Part shown: positions 57,115 to 64,000 of the stretch, one piece after another
Layout of the letters: the number at the start of each line of letters is the position of its first letter
Numbering within the stretch: the first letter of the stretch is position 1
Assembly (NCBI RefSeq): GCF_017696055.1
Contig: NZ_JAAORG010000001.1
Coordinates: forward strand, 310,001-374,000
Direction: 5' to 3'
Length of the DNA: 64,000 bases
Source of the DNA: Prochlorococcus marinus XMU1406
GTDB lineage: Bacteria; Cyanobacteriota; Cyanobacteriia; PCC-6307; Cyanobiaceae
The notes under the pieces: model-generated
What the model was told of the DNA's origin: nothing
What the model saw: the letters and a program-made list of their open reading frames with translations, nothing else
The model's database searches: none
Translations under genes and position numbers: made by a program

Positions 57115-58239
57115 TTGATTTCTCAAATTAATAATGAAGGAAGAGATTATAAGCTTGAAGCTTATGATTACTTTCTAGATCCTTCATTAATTGCTAGTAA
57201 GCCTTCTATAATAAGGCATGAATCAAGATTGATGATAGTTAGAAATAGTGTTTTAGAAGAGAATTGCTTAACTAACAAATTTACCAAGAATCTTTTAGAG
57301 GAATTTAGAAAAGGTGATCTTGTGGTTGTCAATAATACTAAAGTAATGAAGGCAAGGTTAAAGGTTGAATTAGAAAATAGGACGTTAGTCGAATTATTAG
57401 TCTTAGAAAGATCCCATGAATGTGTTTGGTTATGTTTGGCAAAGCCAGCGAAAAAGTTAAAAATAAATAGAAAAATAATATTAAAATCTCCTTCTGCACA
57501 AGATATTAATTTGATGGTTGATGGGGTTGATGAAGAAACTGGAGGAAGATTTATTAAATTTCCAGAAAATATAATTGATCTTAGTTCAATGAATGACCTT
57601 CTTGATAAATACGGGAAAATACCTCTCCCGCCTTATATAAAAAATTCCGAAGAAGAATCTTTTCATGAGAATAGTTATCAAACTGAGTATGCAACTAATC
57701 CAGGGGCCGTTGCCGCTCCAACTGCTGGTTTACACTTAAGCAAAAGTCTTATTTCCAATCTAAAAAAAAAAGGAGTAATAATTTTGCCGATAACTTTGCA
57801 CGTAGGCTATGGAACATTTAAACCAATTAATCAAGAAGATCTAAGTGACTTAAAACTGCATAAAGAATGGGTAAGTGTTAATAAGGAAGTAGTGGGGGAA
57901 ATAAAAAAAATAAAGAAAACAGATAGAAGAATAATTGCAATTGGGACAACTAGCGTGAGAGCTCTTGAAAGTTGTTATTCTCACGAAATTAATGACTTTA
58001 TTCCTATAGCGAAATACGTGGATTTAGTAATTAAGCCAGGTTATAAATTTAAGGTAGTTGATGGATTATTAACTAATTTTCATCTTCCTAAAAGTTCATT
58101 ATTACTATTAGTAAGTGCAATGATTGGTAGAGAAAGATTATTAGATTTGTATAAAAAAGCCATAAAAGAAAAATTTAGATTTTTCTCTTATGGCGATGCT
58201 ATGTATATTTCACCAGATTCATTACTGGAGAAAAAATAG
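57115..58239 (+). CDS. queA: S-adenosylmethionine:tRNA ribosyltransferase-isomerase
   Basis: Makes epoxyqueuosine in tRNA by transferring the ribosyl of SAM to preQ1. The 374-residue protein has conserved blocks: YDYFLDPSLIASKPSIIRHESRLM, GDLVVVNNTKVMKARLK, YQTEYATNPGAVAAPTAGLHLSK, THVGYGTFKPI-like LHVGYGTFKPIN, and TNFHLPKSSLLLLVSAMIGRERLLDLY. The start is TTG at 57115, 6 bp after the E2 stop. Its stop is 2 bp from that of the convergent cysK. Confidence 0.95.
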   Translation: MISQINNEGRDYKLEAYDYFLDPSLIASKPSIIRHESRLMIVRNSVLEENCLTNKFTKNLLEEFRKGDLVVVNNTKVMKARLKVELENRTLVELLVLERSHECVWLCLAKPAKKLKINRKIILKSPSAQDINLMVDGVDEETGGRFIKFPENIIDLSSMNDLLDKYGKIPLPPYIKNSEEESFHENSYQTEYATNPGAVAAPTAGLHLSKSLISNLKKKGVIILPITLHVGYGTFKPINQEDLSDLKLHKEWVSVNKEVVGEIKKIKKTDRRIIAIGTTSVRALESCYSHEINDFIPIAKYVDLVIKPGYKFKVVDGLLTNFHLPKSSLLLLVSAMIGRERLLDLYKKAIKEKFRFFSYGDAMYISPDSLLEKK

Positions 58240-58241
58240 AT

Positions 58242-59228
58242 TTAGGCTTTGACTGGTTCTTGAATGATTCCGCTTGGAACTTCAGTAAACATAATTGATG
58301 ATAAATATCTCTCTGCTAAATCAGGTAGAACAACTACAATAGTTTTCCCCGCATATTCATCTTGTTCAGCTAATCTAACAGCAGCAGCAGCAGCAGCTCC
58401 ACAAGATATTCCAACTAATAGACCTTCTTCTTTTGCTAATCTAAGAGCCATCTCGATTGACTCGTCATTTGTTACCTGTTCAACCTTATCAACAATTGAC
58501 AAGTCAAGGTTCTTAGGAATAAATCCTGCTCCAATTCCTTGAATTTTGTGTGGTCCAGATTTAACCTCTTCTCCATTCATTGTCTGTGTAATAACAGGAC
58601 TATGTGAGGGTTCTACAGCTACAGAAGTAATATTTTTACCCTTCTCTTGCTTAATGTATCTTGAAACTCCTGTAATTGTGCCGCCAGTTCCAACCCCTGC
58701 AACTAAAACATCAATTTCACCATCGCAATCATCCCAGATTTCTGGTCCAGTAGTTTTGAAATGAATTTCAGGGTTTGCTGGATTATCAAATTGACCTGGC
58801 ATGAAATATTGAGAAGGATTACTTTCTGCAATTTCTTTAGCCTTAGCTATTGCTCCAGGCATACCTTTAGATGCCTCTGTTAAAACAATTTCAGCACCCA
58901 ACACTGCCATAACCCTTCTTCTTTCAATTGACATGGATTCTGGCATTGTAAGGATCAGTTTATAACCTCTTGCTGAAGCAGTAAAAGCTAGGGCAATACC
59001 TGTATTTCCAGAAGTTGGCTCAACAATAGTTTTGTCTTTTGTAAGTTTCCCACTTTTCTCTGCATCCCAGATCATGTTTGCACCAATCCTACATTTGACA
59101 CTATAAGCGGGGTTTCTACCTTCAATTTTTGCAAGTACTGTAGCTTTCGCGTTTTTAGTAACTGATTTTAATTTTACTAATGGAGTGTTTCCAATAGCGA
59201 AACTGTTGTCCTCATAAATTTTTGCCAT
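58242..59228 (-). CDS. cysK: Cysteine synthase A (O-acetylserine sulfhydrylase)
   Basis: Makes cysteine from O-acetylserine and sulfide using PLP. In the 328-residue protein the PLP lysine K45 lies in [17 protein letters not shown] (SVK), with [31 protein letters not shown] and the substrate loop [24 protein letters not shown]. Typical. It begins the minus-strand run downstream of two cystathionine PLP enzymes and converges on queA 2 bp away. Confidence 0.96.
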   Translation of the reverse strand: MAKIYEDNSFAIGNTPLVKLKSVTKNAKATVLAKIEGRNPAYSVKCRIGANMIWDAEKSGKLTKDKTIVEPTSGNTGIALAFTASARGYKLILTMPESMSIERRRVMAVLGAEIVLTEASKGMPGAIAKAKEIAESNPSQYFMPGQFDNPANPEIHFKTTGPEIWDDCDGEIDVLVAGVGTGGTITGVSRYIKQEKGKNITSVAVEPSHSPVITQTMNGEEVKSGPHKIQGIGAGFIPKNLDLSIVDKVEQVTNDESIEMALRLAKEEGLLVGISCGAAAAAAVRLAEQDEYAGKTIVVVLPDLAERYLSSIMFTEVPSGIIQEPVKA

Positions 59229-59312
59229 TTATATATTGAGAAAATATATATTAATACTAACTATTATTCAGAAAAAGAGTATATAAGTTTCTATACGGTA
59301 AATACTAGGAAT

Positions 59313-60782
59313 TTAGAAATTATTTAGTGCTTCAGAAAAGTTTTTCCATAATTGATCTTGGTCTTCTAATCCAACTGATACTCTAATAAGGTGCGAGGGT
59401 ATACCAAAACTTTCAGCCCAATCCAACTCGTCATAATGTGCTAGTAAAACATAAGGACAAACTAGAGTAAATTTTGTACCTAAACTAGGTCCTTTAGATA
59501 CTTGTAGAGAATCATAAAATTTCTTAGCTTTGTTTAATCCTCCATTTAATTCAAATGATAATAAGCAGCCGTATCCTCCATCAGAAGTAAGTAAAGAATT
59601 AAAATTTGGACAATTTTCAGGATGGAAAATATTTTTAATCTCGCTATGGGTCTCTAATCTTTTTTTTAATTCTAAACATGTTTTATTTTGTTCAAAAACT
59701 CTTTGATTTACATCTCTACTAACTTTCTCTAGATAAACTGTATCTCCATCGGAAAGTGTTGGAAGATTAATCTCGTTTAATGCATTTCTAAATTGATCAA
59801 TCCATTTGCTTTTTGGATTTAGTATTAATGATCCTGCAAGAATATCACCACTACCTGAAAAAATTTTTGTAAGTGAAGTAAAAACTATATCTGCATGTTC
59901 TAGGGAATTTATATTTAAATTTGAACCAATTGTATCGTCAACAATTATAGGAATATTTAATTTTTTTGCTATTTCTGAAATTTTTTTAATGTTTACACAT
60001 TTGAGCATTGGATTACTCGGTAGTTCAATAATTAATGCTGATGGATTTATGCTTTTGATTTCTAATTCAATATCCTCGCAATTTTCTTCTGTAATTAGCT
60101 TGGCTCCATGAAAGATATTCATTGGTAATTTAAGTACATCTACATATGGAAAACCAATTTGGAGTGTTGGTTTAGCTGGAAATAATTTATATATGATTTC
60201 TAATGATGTATGCAATGCAGACATCCCAGATGAAGTTAAGTGAATATCATTAGAGTTAATTTTTGTAGATTTAGAAATTCTATTTTTTATTCTTTGAGAA
60301 CATTCATTTACGTAAGATTTTGGAGGGCAATCTTCAAGACCTAGTTCTATAGCAGCAGCTCTTGAAGATATGCCAAGACCAGTATGTTGCCAAAAAGATT
60401 TTGCATAAATACTTCCTTCTTCTTCAGTTATTAAGAGAGCTAAATTATCTCTTTTTTCTATTAATGAGAATTGTTCAGAAGTATTTCTATCAATGAATTT
60501 TTTGGCTTTAAAAGCTATACTTTCATTCGGATATGGCCAGATACTTTTATTGTTGTAGTGATTTTCTTTTTTTACTTTTTCGCATAATCTTTTCACTATT
60601 GGGTTTAGCCCGAATCTTGGGTAAATGGACTTCAATAAATTCATGCATTCTTGATTTTTTTCTTCGTAATTTATTACATCATTCCAAGTTGGTAATGCTA
60701 CAGAAACAGCATGAATACTATCAGGAATAGAATATCCCAATTCTAAATTTTTCCATATAGGGTTTTTAAGTAAATCTCTCAA
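59313..60782 (-). CDS. Cystathionine gamma-synthase-like PLP enzyme (long form)
   Basis: A 489-residue Cys/Met-metabolism PLP enzyme. The C-terminal two-thirds match the family: PLP lysine in IVFTSLTKIFSGSGDILAGSLI, DDTIGSNLN-type binding, and RVSVGLEDQDQLWKNFSEAL at the end. An extra N-terminal part of about 110 residues (QECMNLLKSIYPRFGLNPIV) is not seen in standard MetB/MetC. It lies 3 bp from the next gene, so it is part of a transsulfuration operon. The reaction is uncertain. Confidence 0.7.
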   Translation of the reverse strand: MRDLLKNPIWKNLELGYSIPDSIHAVSVALPTWNDVINYEEKNQECMNLLKSIYPRFGLNPIVKRLCEKVKKENHYNNKSIWPYPNESIAFKAKKFIDRNTSEQFSLIEKRDNLALLITEEEGSIYAKSFWQHTGLGISSRAAAIELGLEDCPPKSYVNECSQRIKNRISKSTKINSNDIHLTSSGMSALHTSLEIIYKLFPAKPTLQIGFPYVDVLKLPMNIFHGAKLITEENCEDIELEIKSINPSALIIELPSNPMLKCVNIKKISEIAKKLNIPIIVDDTIGSNLNINSLEHADIVFTSLTKIFSGSGDILAGSLILNPKSKWIDQFRNALNEINLPTLSDGDTVYLEKVSRDVNQRVFEQNKTCLELKKRLETHSEIKNIFHPENCPNFNSLLTSDGGYGCLLSFELNGGLNKAKKFYDSLQVSKGPSLGTKFTLVCPYVLLAHYDELDWAESFGIPSHLIRVSVGLEDQDQLWKNFSEALNNF

Positions 60783-60785
60783 TTT

Positions 60786-61949
60786 TCAGAATTTATTTAA
60801 AGCAAATAATATGTCTGAGATTAAATCGTTTGTTTCTTCACATCCAATCGATAATCTGACAAGAGCATCATCAATCCCTAAAAGATTTTTTGTTTCATCA
60901 TCAACAGAAGCATGAGTCATTGTTGCGGGGTGACAAATTAAACTTTCAACTCCTCCAAGGCTTTCTGCTAGCGAGAAATATTTGAGAGATTTGCAAAATT
61001 TAAAAGTATCCTCTTTTTTAAGATTTAATTTTATGGTGATCATCGAACCTCCAGATATCATTTGCGATTTTGCTAAATTAAATTGCGGATGTTTTTGATT
61101 AAAAGGATAAATTACTTTACTAATTATTTTATGATTCTCTAATTCTTCAGAAATTAATTTTGCACTTTGCGTTTGTTGTTCGATTCTTAAAGGAAGAGTT
61201 TTTACTCCTCTTGTAATGAGCCAACTATCAAAAGGAGATGGTTGAAGGCCTAGAGCTTTTTGAGAGAAAAGCATCTTACTATTCCATACCTCATTATTTG
61301 TCAGTACTGCTCCACCAAGCGCATCACTATGTCCATTAATGAATTTTGTTGTGCTTACTAGTGATAGTGTTGCACCAAGGTCCAATGGTTTTTGAATAAG
61401 TGCCGTTGAAAAAGTATTGTCCACAACCACTGGGATTTGTAGTTTATTCGCTTCATCACAAATCGCCTTAATATCAAGTACCTTCAAAAGTGGATTAGTT
61501 GGACTTTCTAGCCATATCAAGGTTGGCTCGAAGTATGAAATCTTTTTGATATTATTTTCGTTTGTAAAATCTGTGTATAAAACTTCTAGTCCAAATTTCT
61601 TGAAAACTTTTTCGAACATCCTCACTGTACAACCATAGAGATTTGACTCGCAGAGTATTTTGTCACCTGATTTTAGTGTTGATGAAATTGCAGTTACCGC
61701 GCTAATTCCAGATCCAAAAACTGTGCAGTATTTAGAATCTTCTATTGATTTAAGGACGCTTTCTAGAATTCTAAAGTTTGGATTGCCTGATCTTGTGTAG
61801 TCGAAATTATCTTTATTTCCATGTTTGAAAGTAGATGTAGAAAAAATAGGAGGCATAACGCATCCAGTTTCTTCTGCAAATGTTTCCCCATGGTGAATAG
61901 ATAAGGTCTTAAAACCTGGCTTTTTTATATTATTTTCCTTATTTCCCAT
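60786..61949 (-). CDS. Cystathionine gamma-synthase/lyase family PLP enzyme
   Basis: A 387-residue enzyme of methionine/cysteine interconversion. The start MGNKENNIKKPGFKTLSIHHGE leads to the family blocks ATSTFKHGNKDNFDYTRSGNPN, LVVDNTFSTALIQKPLDLGATLS and the PLP lysine in LVSTTKFINGHSDALGGAV. It could be MetB or MetC; the family patterns overlap. The neighbouring long PLP enzyme and cysK suggest a transsulfuration cluster. Confidence 0.85.
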   Translation of the reverse strand: MGNKENNIKKPGFKTLSIHHGETFAEETGCVMPPIFSTSTFKHGNKDNFDYTRSGNPNFRILESVLKSIEDSKYCTVFGSGISAVTAISSTLKSGDKILCESNLYGCTVRMFEKVFKKFGLEVLYTDFTNENNIKKISYFEPTLIWLESPTNPLLKVLDIKAICDEANKLQIPVVVDNTFSTALIQKPLDLGATLSLVSTTKFINGHSDALGGAVLTNNEVWNSKMLFSQKALGLQPSPFDSWLITRGVKTLPLRIEQQTQSAKLISEELENHKIISKVIYPFNQKHPQFNLAKSQMISGGSMITIKLNLKKEDTFKFCKSLKYFSLAESLGGVESLICHPATMTHASVDDETKNLLGIDDALVRLSIGCEETNDLISDILFALNKF

Positions 61950-61971
61950 TATTTTAAAAAAAAAGAATTAA

Positions 61972-62006
61972 ATTAAATCTCTCTTTTAAAAAATGAGAGA
62001 TTTAAT
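61972..62006 (-). terminator. Hairpin downstream of rpsD
   Basis: ATTAAATCTCTC and GAGAGATTTAAT form a 12-bp perfect stem with an 11-nt A/T loop. On the minus strand the hairpin is followed by TTTAATTCTTTTTTTTT. It sits 20 bp past the rpsD stop and upstream of the cystathionine enzyme start. Confidence 0.75.
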
Positions 62007-62025
62007 AATCCAAAGAAAAGTAGTA

Positions 62026-62634
62026 TTAAACTTTTCTTGAATAATATTCAACAACTAGTAGTTCGTTTATTTCAAGAGCCACCCACTCTCTATCGCATTT
62101 CCCATTTATTTTCCCCGTTAATTTAGGTTTGTCTAAATCAAGATGAGGTGGGACATTTGCTAAACCAGGGAATTCTATATTACCTTCTACAAGTTTTTTG
62201 CTTGCTTTGTTTTCTTTAATTCCGATTACATCGCCTGATTTGCATTGATAACCAGCAATATCAAGAACCTTTCCATTAACGGTTACATGGCCATGATTTA
62301 CTAATTGTCTTGAGCCTGGAATGGTACCTCCAAAACCTAATCTAAAACAAACATTATCAAGCCTGTTTTCTAAAAGTCTTAGTAGGTTAGTTCCTGTAGA
62401 TCCTTCTTGAGCTCGAGCTTTTTTTACATAACGTACTAGTTGTTTTTCAGAAACTCCATAATTAAACCTAAGTTTCTGCTTTTCTTCTAGACGAATTGCA
62501 TATTCTGATCGCTTGCGACGGGCTTGGCCGTGCTGACCTGGAGGATTAGACTTCTTTGAAGCTTTCCTGGTGAGACCTGGTAGTTCTCCCAAGCGACGCG
62601 TAACCCTTAATCTGGGGCCGCGGTATCTTGACAT
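62026..62634 (-). CDS. rpsD: 30S ribosomal protein S4
   Basis: An early-assembly 16S-binding ribosomal protein. The 202-residue protein has the typical opening [20 protein letters not shown], the [39 protein letters not shown] segment, and the S4 RNA-binding domain [34 protein letters not shown]. Fully typical. Monocistronic by spacing, with its own terminator. Confidence 0.98.
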   Translation of the reverse strand: MSRYRGPRLRVTRRLGELPGLTRKASKKSNPPGQHGQARRKRSEYAIRLEEKQKLRFNYGVSEKQLVRYVKKARAQEGSTGTNLLRLLENRLDNVCFRLGFGGTIPGSRQLVNHGHVTVNGKVLDIAGYQCKSGDVIGIKENKASKKLVEGNIEFPGLANVPPHLDLDKPKLTGKINGKCDREWVALEINELLVVEYYSRKV

Positions 62635-62731
62635 AATTTTAAATTAAATAGAAATTTGCAATAAAAATTGGATAATTGATTAAATTCAATTAAACTATTT
62701 ACTACTGGAACTATTATTTTACATCATTAAA

Positions 62732-62968
62732 GTGTTCAAAACTATTAATAAATCAATTACTTCTATACTTCTTTTTATGATTTCGTTTTATCAAAAGTGG
62801 TTTTCTCCTTTTTTCGGACCAAGATGCAGATTTATTCCAAGTTGCAGCTCTTATGGATATGAGGCAATTACTAGACATGGCCCTTGGAAGGGAGGCTGGT
62901 TAACTTTAAGAAGATTAAGCAGATGTCATCCTTTAACTCCCTGTGGATGTGACCCTGTGCCTGACTAA
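62732..62968 (+). CDS. yidD: Membrane protein insertion efficiency factor YidD
   Basis: A 78-residue protein; GTG at 62732 is preferred, with an ATG at 62774 as an alternative. The family signature is complete: YQKWFSPFFGPRCRFIPSCSSYGYEAITRHGPWKGGWLTLRRLSRCHP and the terminal CGCDPVPD. YidD assists insertion of membrane proteins with YidC. A frequent neighbour of rnpA/yidC elsewhere; here it is next to rpsD and a glutaredoxin-like gene. Confidence 0.92.
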   Translation: MFKTINKSITSILLFMISFYQKWFSPFFGPRCRFIPSCSSYGYEAITRHGPWKGGWLTLRRLSRCHPLTPCGCDPVPD

Positions 62969-62972
62969 ATGA

Positions 62973-63275
62973 ATGAAAATATTTATTTTTGTTAGGCAGG
63001 GATGTTGCCTTTGTGATTCATTAAAAAACAAACTGGCAAAAATAAATCTTAATGAGTTATTCCCTAATCTAGAGGAGCTCAAAGAAATTGATATTGATAG
63101 GGTCGATTTATATAAAGATAAATATAAAAAATATGATTATGAAGTACCAGTTATTGCTGTTGAAGGAATTTGGTCAGAGGAGATTATAGAATTGCCTCGA
63201 ATTTCTCCAAGATTAAAAGATGATCAATTAAAGAATTGGTTTCAAAAAAATATTAGTACGATTCTGGAGAAATAA
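62973..63275 (+). CDS. Glutaredoxin-like/thioredoxin-fold protein
   Basis: A 100-residue protein with the opening FIFVRQGCCLCDSLKNKLAKIN, where the CCLCDS region is the redox-active site of the DUF836/glutaredoxin-like group. It continues with the cis-proline segment DYEVPVIAVEGIWS. It is 4 bp after yidD on the same strand and just before murE, suggesting an operon. Reductase partner unknown. Confidence 0.8.
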   Translation: MKIFIFVRQGCCLCDSLKNKLAKINLNELFPNLEELKEIDIDRVDLYKDKYKKYDYEVPVIAVEGIWSEEIIELPRISPRLKDDQLKNWFQKNISTILEK

Positions 63276-63284
63276 TTTTTTTAA

Positions 63285-64000
63285 ATGAGATCTATAAAAT
63301 TACATAAACTTTTAGATTTGGTAGGAATTATTCCTTCATTAGATTTAATCGATCATGAAATAAATAATATTTCTTTTAACTCTAAAGAAGTTCAAAAAGG
63401 AACTTTATTTTTAGGTATCCCTGGTTTAAATGTTGATGGAGGAAAATATTGTATTGAGGCAATTGAAAATGGCGCGGAGGCTGCCATTATTGGGTCTGCT
63501 GCAAAAGAGAAAATTGGATCTATTGATCGAGAAAGGATTTTGGTTATAGAGGATAATTTAGATTATATTTTTGGTCAAATAGTCGCTGAGTTTTGGAATA
63601 GGCCTTCAAGAAAACTTAAACTTATTGGTGTTACTGGTACAAATGGAAAAACGACAACTACTTTTTTATTGGAATATCTTTTAAAAAAATTAGGGAAAAA
63701 AACTGCATTATTTGGGACCTTGCTCAATAGATGGCCTGGCTTCTCAGAAGTGGCTTCTCATACAACTGATTTCGCCGATAAACTTCAAAAGAAATTATAT
63801 GCTGCTGTTGAGGTAGAATCTGAATTCGCGATATTAGAGGTAAGTTCTCATTCTATTGCTCAAAACAGGATATCGGGATGCGAATTCGAGGCGGCTATTT
63901 TTACTAATTTAACTCAAGATCATCTTGATTATCACTCAGATATGGAATCATATTTTCAAACAAAAAGAAAATTATTTTTCCCACCTTACTTAAAAGAAAA
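63285..64000 (+). CDS. murE: UDP-N-acetylmuramoyl-tripeptide synthetase MurE, 5' part
   Basis: Adds the third amino acid (diaminopimelate in cyanobacteria) to the muramyl dipeptide. About 238 codons are present before the window ends, so the gene is truncated by the boundary. Visible are the N-terminal domain (MRSIKLHKLLDLVGIIPS), the ATP-binding loop GVTGTNGKTTTTFLLEYLLKK, and the conserved EVSSHSIAQNRISGCEFEAAIFTNLTQDHLDYHSDMESYFQTK. It starts at ATG 63285, 9 bp after the glutaredoxin-like stop. Confidence 0.93.
   Translation, partial: MRSIKLHKLLDLVGIIPSLDLIDHEINNISFNSKEVQKGTLFLGIPGLNVDGGKYCIEAIENGAEAAIIGSAAKEKIGSIDRERILVIEDNLDYIFGQIVAEFWNRPSRKLKLIGVTGTNGKTTTTFLLEYLLKKLGKKTALFGTLLNRWPGFSEVASHTTDFADKLQKKLYAAVEVESEFAILEVSSHSIAQNRISGCEFEAAIFTNLTQDHLDYHSDMESYFQTKRKLFFPPYLKE

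Overview
The window comes from a small, very AT-rich picocyanobacterial chromosome, almost certainly Prochlorococcus of a high-light-adapted type. The evidence is the cyanobacterial 16S/23S sequence, the rRNA operon with tRNA-Ile(GAT) and tRNA-Ala(TGC) in its spacer, photosynthesis genes (petB, petD, psaE), pipX, a plastoquinol terminal oxidase, a DUF1651 protein, strong A/T codon bias and very short intergenic gaps. The strain assignment is inference; no search could be run.

Layout. 1-7.2 kb: a minus-strand run of division-site genes (minC, minD, minE) preceded by an HD-domain phosphohydrolase and the D1-processing-type protease ctpA. The petB-petD operon diverges from ctpA, and a GH100 invertase converges on it. 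7.2-12.9 kb: a long rRNA leader, then 16S, tRNA-Ile, tRNA-Ala, 23S, 5S and a terminator. 12.9-17.4 kb: mutM, psaE, a LysM protein, a class-3-like aldehyde dehydrogenase and a two-domain GNAT protein.

17.4-41.5 kb is the accessory-looking part. It holds dozens of very small proteins, many with one membrane segment and several under 50 residues, between recognisable genes: an NdhF-like membrane fragment facing a PTOX, a CrtISO-like isomerase, a Nif11-type leader-like protein, TatA, PrxQ, ArfB, a CPBP protease, a proline iminopeptidase, a photolyase/cryptochrome, tenA-thiD, a DUF985 cupin, and a tandem set of small ABM-like proteins. Two members of that last block are broken by shifts at A-tracts. 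The part ends at tRNA-Thr and tRNA-Tyr. A structured non-coding stretch with a strong terminator lies at about 31.1-31.4 kb. Two genes here carry a shared LexA-like 14-bp palindrome just upstream.

41.9-64 kb is dense core genome: aroQ, a MiaE-like tRNA hydroxylase, cobI, der, an EcfT-type permease, pipX-pipY, sepF, proC, a GT4 glycosyltransferase, recO, a DeoC-like protein without the usual Schiff-base lysine, long-form hpf, lipB, acyl-CoA/ACP synthetase, a YlqD-like protein, the pyruvate dehydrogenase E2 subunit, queA, a transsulfuration cluster (cysK plus two cystathionine PLP enzymes), rpsD, yidD, a glutaredoxin-like protein and the 5' part of murE, which runs off the window.

The items most worth following are the A-tract frameshifts in the ABM block, the unassigned structured RNA candidate, the shared LexA-like boxes, the PTOX/NdhF-like pair and the Nif11-type protein with no peptide core.
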